Shown piece after piece: positions 55,562-64,000 of a DNA stretch of 64,000 nucleotides. The position numbers and the translations under genes were made by a program. The notes under the pieces are model-generated. The model was given only the letters and a program-made list of their open reading frames with translations, had not been told where the DNA came from and made no database searches. The DNA is from Oxytricha trifallax (Eukaryota; Ciliophora; Spirotrichea; Sporadotrichida; Oxytrichidae), in contig ARYC01017318.1 of the NCBI GenBank assembly GCA_000711775.1, forward strand, positions 1-64,000. The letters are read 5' to 3'. The number at the start of each line of letters is the position of its first letter. The first letter of the stretch is position 1.

Positions 55562-56166
55562 TCAAATATTATTATTATTTAGGGTTATTGATTTGATTTC
55601 TGAATCAAGTATCTTCTCTAGGTCCCTGCCTAAATTTGACTCTCCATGTTTAATAAGTAGACCTCTCATAACAATTTGCCTTTTTACATGGATTTCCTTG
55701 GATTATTCACTTATTTTAAACTGATTACTTTTCAGGTAGCTTTTTAAAGAAACTATATAATAGAATAAATTTATTTTTAGAAAGGTAAATAAATGTTATT
55801 AAGCTATTGTGCTGAATTTGTCTAGTGCATAAATAGGCAGTGCTCGCAAAAACAAATAATCCAGGGATCATTAAACTTTTAGTTACATAACTCAAAGGAA
55901 CTGCGGCTGCGAGTAGGTAACCTATGTTATTTGTTATAATTGGTTTTAGTATTTGATTTTTAAAGTGGGATTACTTCTTTGTAATTATAATTAAAATCAC
56001 TGACATTTATAAAATTAATAATTTACTACAAATAGGATTAGAGATCTGATATAATATAATCGTCATATTAAAGAGTGGTTAATGTGAGGTAGTATTTCAA
56101 GGGGTCAAACACTCTCTGCAATCGTTTTCTTTATAATAATGCTAAATCCTCGAATTCTTTTGACAT
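55562..56166 (-). CDS. Small membrane protein of unknown function
   Basis: ATG 56166 (MSKEFEDLALLQRKRLQRVF, then DPLKYYLTLTTLQYD). After an AT-rich interruption near 56.0 kb it reads ILKPIITNNIGYLLAAAVPL and IPGLFVFASTAYLCTRQIQH, two hydrophobic segments. After a second interruption (about 55.74-55.80 kb) comes a charged tail (KISEQSKEIHVKRQIVMRG, LIKHGESNLGRDLEKILDSE), ending at TGA 55564-55562. About 170 aa. No family recognised. Confidence 0.55.
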
Positions 56167-56418
56167 TTTGATTTTATTTTATTAATATTTACATATTTTC
56201 GTTTATGGCTATTATTCTAGCTCATATTCATTTTTAGTGTGCAATTAATGTGCGTTAGAGTATTATAAGTTTATCTGAAAATAATAAATTATCTTATCAT
56301 ACGTTGAAGAAAATATTTTTCCATAATTAAATTCCATACTATAGTTTAGATTAGATCAGTATTAGATATCGAAGATTAATGAATTTACTTTATGCAAATT
56401 AATTAATGATCAAATATT

Positions 56419-57789
56419 TCACTTAAGTAGGGCGGCATCGAATCCTGACAAGTATCTAAGTAACTTCCCTACTATGCTGCCAATTGATTGTTTTAAATAT
56501 AAATCTTTACTGTTTTTAAAAAATAAGAGTTAAAATTTGACAAAACATGATTGATAATAGGCAATGACTTGAGTTTAGACCTTGGGGTCTGGTTGGTAAC
56601 CATCCTCAGTGAGTGATGAGAATTCACCAAATAAGTTTGTAAGTTGCATCACCCTGGACAACAGATTTAAGAATTAAAAATAAAGAAACATATAAGCTTA
56701 AAATGCTGTAAGATTGTTGATAATAATCTCAAAAGAAAGTTCTTAGGTAGAGAAGAATCTGATTAAATCATAGCCCATCTCATCGAAGTCACAGTTAGAA
56801 ATGGTCAAGTACAAAATCTCAAAATTAATATTAAAAATACTATTAAATAAAATTATCTCTTGCATGATGAACATTGAGGAGGTGGCAAAGAAAGTTCCGT
56901 TATCTTAAGCAATTTAAAGTCTTATAAGGCCTGACAAAGTGCTGTTGCCGAAGCATTTACAATTTAATATGGGACTATATTAAACTAAAATCTTTATCAG
57001 CTTTAAGCACTTTATTTACATTTAAAGGATTGTTGATTTGAATTGTAGTTAGTGACTTTGTAGAGACCTCTCTTGAAGCCAGTTTAGAAGGCTCTAATCA
57101 TCCAGCTAATTAATCTGAGTTCCTCGTATTTAGGACCTTTCAAGAGTGGGTCAATTTTAACTGGCTTGGTATTGTTTAAAACAAATCAATAATTAATACT
57201 TTACTTGAATCTATGTAATATGGGGATCATATTTCATGTGTTTGCAGTGGAGTTTGTAGAGTTGCTCTTGGTGGAGTTACCTGTAGAATTCGTGGTTGTG
57301 TTGGTCTTGGTGGAGTTGCCAGTGGTATTGGTTGTTGTGTTTGACTTAGTTGAATTACCAGTAGAGTTGGTTGTGGTATTAGTCTTAGTTGTGTTAGTAG
57401 TTGTGGTATTAGTAGTCGTGTTGGTCTTGGTAGCGTTGCTGTTTGATGAAGAATTGGTAGTATTTGCGGTTGTAGCATTCTTGCTTGAATTGTTGGCTGT
57501 TTGCTCAAGCAAATTTTACACTGTAAGAAAGTAATCTGTAAAAGTCTTAGAAATCACTCTTCATTTAAAAAGTAAAGACTTTTAAGAACAAATGTTAGTT
57601 GCCGTTATTATGAGTGCCGTGAATTTTAAATTCAGTATCAATTCTTCCATCTACCTCTTGGTAGTTCTTTTCCTCAAGCACTTCATTCTTCTTCAAGAAG
57701 AGTGAGTTTGATTTATCGCATTTGATGAAACTACTGGCGAAGAGTAGAGTCATCGCTGATAGGATGGTTAATTTGGCTAATGTCCTCAT
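56419..57789 (-). CDS. Secreted protein with N-glycosylation-sequon repeat (paralogue of 60947-61908)
   Basis: ATG 57789 starts a signal peptide (MRTLAKLTILSAMTLLFASS). A short charged region follows, then about 80 residues of Asn/Thr/Ser repeat (units like NTTTNSTGNSTKS), rich in N-x-S/T sequons. The C-terminal domain has spaced Cys (SFKCKCFGNSTLSGLIRLQ, ISNCDFDEMGYDLIRFF) and ends SIGSIVGKLLRYLSGFDAA at TGA 56421-56419. Six IESs are solved and every join is in frame, about 340 aa. The C-terminal pattern (CxFDE...; GSxVGKxxRxxxxFD) recurs in the gene at 60947-61908. Likely a surface or secreted glycoprotein (inference). Confidence 0.75.
56491..56553 (-). other. IES, pointer TGATTG
   Basis: Repeat at 56485-56490 and 56548-56553. 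Joins VIAYYQ to SIGSIVGK, matching the paralogue. Confidence 0.85.
56680..56703 (-). other. Possible 24-bp IES, pointer TTAAAA
   Basis: Repeat at 56674-56679 and 56698-56703. Joins NNLTAF to QFLNLLSRV. The frame is also open without removal, so this is less certain. Confidence 0.45.
56821..56859 (-). other. IES, pointer ATCTC
   Basis: Repeat at 56816-56820 and 56855-56859. Joins SMFIMQEI to LYLTISNCDF. Confidence 0.65.
56962..57020 (-). other. IES, pointer ATTTACA
   Basis: Repeat at 56955-56961 and 57014-57020. Joins NQQSFKCK to CFGNSTLSG and removes a TGA. Confidence 0.85.
57178..57243 (-). other. IES, pointer TGTTT
   Basis: Repeat at 57173-57177 and 57239-57243. Joins STNSTAN to NTKPVKIDP and removes a TGA. 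Confidence 0.8.
57244..57480 (-). repeat. Asn/Thr/Ser-coding microsatellite-like repeat
   Basis: Imperfect repeats of AAYACYACYAAC-type codons on the minus strand encode dense N-x-S/T sequons. The antisense strand therefore shows a spurious Val/Leu-rich frame. Confidence 0.85.
57515..57593 (-). other. IES, pointer CAAAT
   Basis: Repeat at 57510-57514 and 57589-57593. Joins HNNGNQHL to LEQTANNSS. Confidence 0.75.
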
Positions 57790-59481
57790 TTTATCAAATT
57801 TATATCGGGCAAAATCTTTTCATAGGTAAAATTAAAGTTATTTTCAAAATTTTTGGTGGGAAGCTTACTTCTACAATATTTTAAATGCACTTAAAAGGAA
57901 GATTTCTGCTAAAAAAAAGAACATTCCTGCCCCATGCATAAAAATATGTATTTTTTTTAAATTTTTAAAAATCTTTATCATCAAATATAATCTATTTATT
58001 TATAATCTAGCATAAAATATCATTTCTACCTTGATAAAGAATTCAAAAATAAATGAATATCACATCAATTTATTAACATATTGATTAGCATTGTTTTTAA
58101 TATATATTCTAATAAATAGTAATAATATACTTTGAAAATTAAATTTTATTAAAGATGTTTAGTATATAGCAACTGTAATTGAAATTTATATTTTTTCTTA
58201 TACTTTTATTGCAAAAAAAAATAGATAATTTAATGTTAGGAGCAGGCAACTTCCTTAGGGGGGGCTGGAAACTGCACTGGGTCAGGAAACTTGCCCATAA
58301 AAATTTTTATTGAAAAATGCAAATGAAAAGTCCATCTTAAATTTGTGATTTTTAGTAGAAATCCTTAAATATTATTATAATACTGATTTCAAAGTTTAAA
58401 ATTATAGTTTCTTAAACCTTGGTGATAAAATTGAGTGAATAATTTATCAAATTTATAATCAATATATATTTATTTTTAAGTTTAATCAAATAATCTATTC
58501 AATAAACTTTAAGCTAATTTCTAATTCTGATTTAATCTATATCATTACCTATTTTATCTGTTACAATACCATACTTATTAAATTATTATAGTTTTCATAT
58601 ATATTTAAATTGATAGTATAGAATAGTTTTAATATAAATTTTTATGAAATTAATAAATTAATCTGATCTGAAAATTTAACATCAAATAATTATTAACCTA
58701 TCATTATAAATGCATACTTTTGTAATTTTACTCTTTGATTTTAGTTTCGATTATTATAAATGAAACATTATACCATTTTTTGTAACAAACATCAAATTCA
58801 GTTCAATGTTATTTTATAATTTGTTGTGAATATTTTAGTGTCAAAGTTTATCAAATATCTTAAGAGACTCCCATCTAAACTACCAAGCAATTGATTTTAT
58901 TTTTTAAATATATTTATTTTTACATGTGATATCATTTTTAATAATTAAAGCATGAAATAAAAATAAATTATATAAACTATTTTGATAATGTGCAGCAACT
59001 TCATTTGCTCTATTGGAATAATATTAACTTTAATTTTATTTATATTAAATCCAATTTTGACTATTTTATTAAGATAATTAAGAATACTAACCAAACATAA
59101 GAGTAATTTTGAATAGTTTGGCTTCTAAATTTTATATTATATCTTAAAAAGTGAGCTTTTTCAAGGTTAAAAACATCGTTAAATCATAGATTAATGCTTG
59201 AATTTGACAATCATAAATAATCTACATCAGTATTTTGTTTAATATTGATTTTCAAATATGTTGATACAAATTTAGATATGATGTAAAATTATTGATAATT
59301 AGAAAGTATTTCAAAGATAGTGTCAAGGTTATTTACCAACCAAAGATTCCGACCTTAAAACTATTCCATAGTTTATTCAAATTTATGCCTGATCAGCTCT
59401 GATAAGCATTTAAAAAATTGATTTTGTCTTTATAATTTATATTATATAAATATTAGTAATTCATCATTAAGTTTGAAATCT
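57790..59481. other. AT-rich intergenic DNA
   Basis: No gene recognised. It contains a G-rich structured patch (58243-58296) and the lone distant copy of the 14-bp motif (58781-58794). Confidence 0.5.
58243..58296. repeat. G-rich patch resembling miniature-element ends
   Basis: GGCAACTTCC, then a run of G, then CAGGAAACTTGCCC, in an otherwise AT-rich tract. The last string is close to the right end of the hAT-like miniature element in TBE-2 (CAGGAAACTTCCC). The outer strings are imperfect inverted copies. Possibly remnants of two ends of that family. Confidence 0.4.
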
Positions 59482-60142
59482 ATGTTTCTGTACAACCCTG
59501 ATATAAAGCCAGAGCAAAAATTCCTAGATTGTATTAAAATTTCATCTAATTTATCTAGTTTACTTTATTAGGAAATTTTTTTAATTAAGTTGAGATCAGG
59601 GATAATTTGCAAAGTATCAGTTTATGATTCTGAAAGCACCTGCGAATTGAGATTTAAGTTCTTTTTATGGGGTTTGTTGTCGATTTATTATTAAGTTGAA
59701 GAAATTACTTAAGATTAAGATTAATGATTGCCTTTTACATTATTTTTAATGCTTTACTCATCTGATTATTAAACCATATCTAGCAAGCTTAAAAAATAAG
59801 ACTATCAATAAGTAATAATAAATTTGAAGGAAAATTAAATTAAAAAGCCTTTTTTTATTTAAAACATATATATCTTTCTGTTCAAGCCCCATCGTAGAGT
59901 TAATATTTTCAAAAATATCACTACCAGCATTTTCGAATAACTTTATTTCACTTTTAACAACTAAGTTTGATGTTTACGATGATTTTTCTTATATCTCCTA
60001 ACTGGATTAAACCTTAGATACTAAGAGCACCTATAGTATCATTGATAGTCTGATTGTGTGGTATATTATTCTCATATATAAGGCGGTATTGAAAGTTAAT
60101 AAGTTTGAATTTAAATTATAATAACTAAAATATTATTAATGA
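59482..60142 (+). CDS. Putative protein of unknown function
   Basis: ATG 59482 (MFLYNPDIKPEQKFLDCIK), then LLYQEIFLIKLRSGIICKV and STCELRFKFFLWGLLSIYY. A second piece reads YSSDYQTISSKLKK near 59.76 kb. A third near 59.88-60.14 kb reads SPIVELIFSKISLPAFSNNF, FDVYDDFSYISQLDQTLDT and IDSLIVWYIILIYKAVLK, with TGA at 60140-60142. Pointers between pieces not solved. No family recognised; AT-biased codons make this less certain. Confidence 0.4.
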
Positions 60143-60946
60143 TAATAATGTAGGAAATGTTTAACGTACTGATCAAATCCAATAATATTATTAATGAAAA
60201 TTCGGTAAAATAAAATGCGATGAATCCTCTTTTTATTTCAATATTATTGTTCTTCATAAATTTTATTAATCTATTATACAAATAAACCATAAATTAATTG
60301 ATTTTCTCAATTAACAATTAAATTTAGAGAGAATTATTATAATTTTATATCTATTATAGAGAATAAGCTGAAGGATTAATAATTGCAATCTACATATTAA
60401 TAAAATAGAATATTTTTAATTTATTTTAGAAAAATTGTAAATATATATTTTTAACAAAAGTTGGTTAGGAAAGATAAATAAAATTGAGAGGATATTTTGA
60501 TTTTGAATTTATTAAGCAAAATAATACAATTATGATAAAGATATATAGCGTAGGTTGTCATCAGCACTAATTTTATATAATATTGCTATTTTTATTTAAT
60601 ATTTTATATATTAAACATAAAATACAATTTTATTATTACCACTTTTAACATTATTGATAAAATTTAAAGCCTGATGAAAACAAACTTTGCAATAAGTGAC
60701 CAGTGCATTCTTTCCCTCATCTTTCATACTTTATAGGAACTGATTAAAGTTTTATTTATTTTACCAATTAATCGTTAGTTCATATTATCAGATCAATAAT
60801 AAAATCAACTTTAACGTAAAATCCTATTCATTGAAATAATAAATGATCGAAATGATGATGAAATATTTTGCAGAATATTACTAGTTAAATTATAGAGTGC
60901 ATCAGTTATCAACAATTAGTGTCGCTAACTGCGCGTTCCTAGCTGC
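60143..60946. other. AT-rich intergenic DNA
   Basis: A minus-strand TGA-free stretch exists here, but its translation is Ile/Lys/Tyr/Leu-rich as expected of random AT-rich DNA. No gene called. Confidence 0.4.
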
Positions 60947-61908
60947 TCATAAGATGGAAACCTTGGTGGGGTCGAACTTGAGAATGGCTCTGAAGATTTT
61001 ACCGACGTCTGAGCCTACTCCGTTGAAGGTGGTGAAGCAAGTGCTCAAGTCAGTCAAGTCTTGGGTCTTGCCATTGGAGAACATGAGGTCAGCGATGTTG
61101 TTGATGGAACCAGTCAGGGTGAATAGGTTGCTCAATAGGTTCTTCTGAATATCATCGAAGTTGCAGTTATTACTGAATAGAGATACATATTTATTTGATA
61201 TTTATAAGGGGATCTAGGAACTTTTAATGGATAAGTTGGATCAATATTTATTAAATTTAATTTAAAATAGTGTAATAGTTTTGTAGCAGTACTGGCCGAG
61301 CATGTAGAAAAGCTCGTTGAAGTTGCATGATTTGTCCAAGTTGTAGCCAATTTAGGGGATTACAAAATAAAAATTGGTTAAATTTACCCTCTTAATTTGA
61401 TACAAAAAAATTATGAAAGATTTTCAATCTCAGGAACTGTAATAAAAATTTACTACCTCTTGCTTAATTTGATAAATGTCTCCCATTGAACCGAAGAGTC
61501 TGCCAATGTCGAAAGCTGAGACTGCATCTTCAATTTTAATGAAAGAGCCAATGAAAGTTTCATCCAAGCATTATGGATTCAAATCAGCATTAAAAATATT
61601 TAAAATAATTCACTGCTTAGAAAGTAACCACAAACTTAATAATTGATTCAATGAGAATGTTTTGTTGTTAAGAATACCTTGTTGGAAACCCTGGAGTGAA
61701 CCTCTCACGGCAGTCACATAAAATAATGAAATTTTATTATAATCTATAACAATTGTAAAATTTTATAAGTTTAGTATCTCATGAGTGTGACATTGACACC
61801 GTTGGGACTCCAATCTTAATCTTGCTGAAGTGAGGGCATGTTATTAGCAGAGACGACGGCAGTCATCATCAATGCAGAGAGGATGGTTTGTTTAATTGTT
61901 GCTGGCAT
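60947..61908 (-). CDS. Secreted Cys-spaced protein (paralogue of 56419-57789)
   Basis: ATG 61908 starts a signal peptide (MPATIKQTILSALMMTAVVS). The mature part reads NMPSLQQDQDWSPNGVNVTA, VRGSLQGFQQGILNNKTFSL, NPQCLDETFIGSFIKIEDAV, SAFDIGRLFGSMGDIYQIK, SCNFNELFYMLGQYC, NCNFDDIQKNLLSNLFTLTG and NGVGSDVGKIFRAILKFDP, to TGA 60949-60947. Three IESs solved; one more interruption (about 61155-61270) is not. Repeated CNFNE/CNFDD blocks suggest internally repeated small helical modules. Unlike the paralogue it has no Asn/Thr-rich region. Confidence 0.7.
61403..61474 (-). other. IES, pointer CTTAATTTGATA (12 bp)
   Basis: Repeat at 61391-61402 and 61463-61474. Joins GDIYQIK to RVNLTNF. The longest pointer seen in this window. 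Confidence 0.8.
61584..61634 (-). other. IES, pointer CAAA
   Basis: Repeat at 61580-61583 and 61631-61634. Joins LNQLLSL to NPQCLDET and removes a TGA. Confidence 0.65.
61720..61793 (-). other. IES, pointer ACAT
   Basis: Repeat at 61716-61719 and 61790-61793. Joins SPNGVNV to TAVRGSLQG. Confidence 0.65.
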
Positions 61909-62255
61909 ATTATTCTTTATAATACTGATTTCAAACAGTGTAAAAAATAATTAATAGTAATAAATGTTAAAATTTAATATTAAAAATTTAAGGAGGAATA
62001 TAATTGGTTAGGTGAAATACTAATCGAAATGATTCGTCACTGAATAGTAATCTTTATTAATATTATAAGAATTGAAAGAATTTGAAATAAAAAAGTATAG
62101 GAATATTCTTTTTTTCTTACATACTAGGATTCTAATTTCATCGAAAGATAAAATATGAAATTATTAAGTTTATACTCTAAGAAAATTAATAAATTCAATA
62201 AATTATAATTCCTAAGAAAGATCTATATATGTAATATTAATTGTGATTAGTAAAT
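61909..62255. promoter_or_regulatory. Shared 5' intergenic region of a divergent pair
   Basis: A 347-bp AT-rich spacer between the starts of the secreted-protein gene (minus) and the Arc1p/AIMP1-like gene (plus). No defined element seen. Confidence 0.35.
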
Positions 62256-64000
62256 ATGGAGTTATTTGTATCTTCAAACACTAGCGAGTCCAAGCTCTCC
62301 TTAACTGTGGAGTTGTTCTCAAACTATCTCAGAGCCACCCAGAGAAAGATGGTTAACATGACCCCGCTCACCAAGCTCACTCAGCAATCACTCAAGATCA
62401 ACGATGTAAGTAAAGAATTTCAAGTTTATAATAAAATTTGTGGTTGAAAGTGGTAGTATAAAACTATTAGTTTAAAGTTCAAGAATTAATGTTTCATTTC
62501 AATCATAAAACTTTCTATGAGATATTAAACCTATGAATAGCTTCCACTCTTGATTAAAAGCACAAGTGCAGGTCCAGGCTTAGAGGAGCATCCAGTTCAA
62601 ACTGCTAATCCAGCTTCAATTATGTTGGAAATCGCTAGATCAGTTTATCTTGAAGAGGTTATCTTTGGAAAGCCAGATTCAACTACCAGACTTGAGATTA
62701 TAATTTACATTTTAAAATACAGTCCATTTAAAACCCCTCCATCTATAAAGATTCAAACTATATAAAAAGAACGAGATCTTAAGCATGATTGAATTGGCAA
62801 CAAGAATGTCACCAGAAGACTTGATTAAGCATTTGAACAGTCACTTGGAACTCAGAATGTTCCTTGTTGGTCACTCAATCACTGCTGCTGATATCACTAC
62901 TCTTGCCCACATCATTGAACATTTCAATTCTATTTCTGACTACGATAAGATACAGTTTTATACGATATAAGATACTATCATTCAAATTACTATGCAAATA
63001 ATGAAATTTGATTATTAAAACGAAAGACTAGCATACTTTATAAAATCAATGTAGAACATAAATTTTAATTAAATACTTAAATACAGGTCCCTCACGCCTT
63101 CAGATGGATTGATCACGTGCAACATCTCCCAGGAATGTTTGAGCAAGTTCAACAGCGCAATCTCTTAGTGGGCTTCCCAGATGAGAAGAACGCAGAAGCA
63201 CCAAGCAAGAGTTAACTCAAAAAGCTTGCCAAGATTCAATACGCCAAGGAAAAGTATAAAAATATCTATCTTCAAATCTTAACTCCGCTTTAAAATTATT
63301 ATTAGTTCATAGATTTAAAGGAAAAGAAGGGAGGAGCCCCAGTTGGCAAAGAGGAAGTTAAGCATTAGGGTAAACCTAAGGAAGCTGTGGATTCAACTTT
63401 GAGCACTCAAGTCTCTCAAAATGAGGAGCAAAAGAAACCTTAACAAGAAAACAAATATTTATTTAAAATACTTTTTTTATAATAAATCTAAAGTATTTAA
63501 GGTATGGCGCTCATTATTAATACAAAAATAGATAAAAAATATACTTACCACGATATTATCAAAAAAATAGTACTTAAAACCAACGAAAAGTATACATTAG
63601 GTCTTAATAATATATTTAATAACGAATAAAACATATAATTAATCTAATAACTTTATTTTATTAATGTAGACTATAGAAATTAAATCCAATTTAATATTTT
63701 TCTACAAATTAAAATATCTTCGAAAAAAAATTACCTCAGGTACTTGCAATACTTTTAAGACTATTTATTTATGATAAATATAGATAGTTAGATTGTTAGA
63801 TAATCACTTAGGTAAGTTAGTTTTAATAATTATACTTTCTTAACTCAACAAAAATTTAGTCAATTAATTTTTCGTTAATAATTTAATGTAATACCAATAA
63901 TAGAAGGAAAATATCTAACTCTTTAACATATACATTTCGAGTGTCTTTTATGTAGGCTTAAACTCAGCAAGAAATGGTAAATAATATGATTTGTAGTAAA
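62256..64000 (+). CDS. Arc1p/AIMP1-like tRNA-synthetase cofactor, 3' end outside the window
   Basis: ATG 62256 (MELFVSSNTSESKLSLTVEL). One intron and four IESs join to a GST-C-like domain: RLEILSMIELATRMSPEDLI, FLVGHSITAADITTLAHIIE and VPHAFRWIDHVQHLPGMFEQ. This S-x-T-x-A-D-I and R-W-x-x-H-x-Q layout is typical of aminoacyl-tRNA synthetase accessory and elongation-factor GST folds. A Lys-rich linker follows (KKGGAPVGKEEVKHQGKPKE), then EMVNNMICSK at the window edge. Arc1p and AIMP1 have the same order and then an EMAP-II-like tRNA-binding domain, which I predict lies just past 64000. It would act in the cytosol to deliver tRNA to synthetases (family inference). Alternatives: eEF1B-gamma or the appended domain of a synthetase. 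Confidence 0.65.
62406..62540 (+). other. Spliceosomal intron, 135 nt
   Basis: GTAAGTAAAG...GAATAG, phase 0. Joins QQSLKIND to LPLLIKSTS. Confidence 0.8.
62699..62777 (+). other. IES, pointer GAGAT
   Basis: Repeat at 62694-62698 and 62773-62777. Joins STTRLEI to LSMIELAT. Confidence 0.8.
62956..63086 (+). other. IES, pointer ATACAG
   Basis: Repeat at 62950-62955 and 63081-63086. Joins SDYDKIQ to VPHAFRWID. Confidence 0.9.
63255..63326 (+). other. IES, pointer AAGGAAAAG (9 bp)
   Basis: Repeat at 63246-63254 and 63318-63326. Joins IQYAKEK to KGGAPVGK. Confidence 0.9.
63451..63974 (+). other. IES, pointer CAAGAAA, 524 bp
   Basis: Repeat at 63444-63450 and 63968-63974. Joins QKKPQQE to MVNNMICSK. 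Interior is AT-rich and gene-free. Confidence 0.75.

Noticed and set aside
57205-57534. Plus-strand Val/Leu repeat protein
   Set aside because: Antisense of the Asn/Thr/Ser repeat of the secreted-protein gene, whose signal peptide and IES joins are on the minus strand.
58781-58794. Lone copy of the 14-bp motif as evidence of another left-type element
   Set aside because: No transposase, repeats or second copy nearby; a single exact copy could be a stray remnant.
60143-60733. Long TGA-free minus-strand stretch as a gene
   Set aside because: Composition is Ile/Lys/Asn/Tyr/Leu as expected of AT-rich noncoding DNA, and with only TGA as stop such stretches arise by chance.
1-64000. tRNA, rRNA or CRISPR features
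   Set aside because: No cloverleaf-like tRNA, rRNA core string or regularly spaced identical repeat with unique spacers was noticed on either strand by eye; a tRNA scan would be needed to exclude a missed tRNA.

Overview
The window reads as germline (micronuclear) DNA of a stichotrich ciliate of the Oxytricha / Stylonychia / Tetmemena kind. Three things seen in the sequence support this. Reading frames stay open for hundreds of codons only if TAA and TAG are read as Gln and TGA alone stops. Genes are cut by short AT-rich segments flanked by 3-12 bp direct repeats; removing the segment plus one repeat copy restores the frame, which is the signature of internal eliminated sequences (IESs) and their pointers. 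Two nearly whole telomere-bearing elements (TBEs, Tc1/mariner-type) with C4A4 ends, and one relic, are present. Genus and species cannot be fixed from this.

Layout. 1-9.9 kb is less AT-rich and unlike the rest. It holds a kinase-like relic, an acidic protein (minus strand), about 3 kb of degenerate tandem repeats, and a long DD34E transposase gene with 28-35 nt introns. A 14-bp motif (TGTAACAAACATCA or its complement) recurs nine times across it. The block ends in two G4T4 telomere-like runs near 9.9 kb, and I suggest it may be a large germline-limited transposon whose left end lies outside the window. 9.9-21 kb: a divergent gene pair, a Q/N-rich protein (minus, start 14463) and a coiled-coil protein (plus, start 14980), the second carrying TBE-1. 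21.5-36.7 kb, all minus except one small gene: a membrane methyltransferase of the NnrU/MddA type followed by four tandem short-chain dehydrogenases (SDR-1 to SDR-4). SDR-2 carries TBE-2 inside the codons of its nucleotide-binding motif, and TBE-2 itself carries a 474-bp hAT-like miniature element. 36.8-42.1 kb: a Q/N/S-rich coiled-coil protein, an unknown protein and a small membrane protein. 42.2-52.4 kb: a long gene with a C-terminal DUF547 domain, a four-helix membrane protein, a small secreted or membrane protein (minus), and a DENN-domain Rab-regulator-like gene. 52.5-62 kb: unknown genes, two paralogous secreted proteins (one with an N-glycosylation-sequon repeat), and a long foldback element. 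62.3 kb to the end: an Arc1p/AIMP1-like tRNA-synthetase cofactor gene that runs off the window.

How it fits together. In the germline these genes are not directly readable: excision must join the exons at the pointers. Comparing the SDR paralogues gives an internal control, since SDR-4 lacks two IESs that SDR-2 and SDR-3 share, and its uninterrupted sequence predicts the joined product exactly. IES intervals below run from the first base after one pointer copy to the last base of the other copy. Exon edges not tied to a stated pointer or splice site are approximate, and all functional names rest on motifs I recognised by eye, not on database searches.
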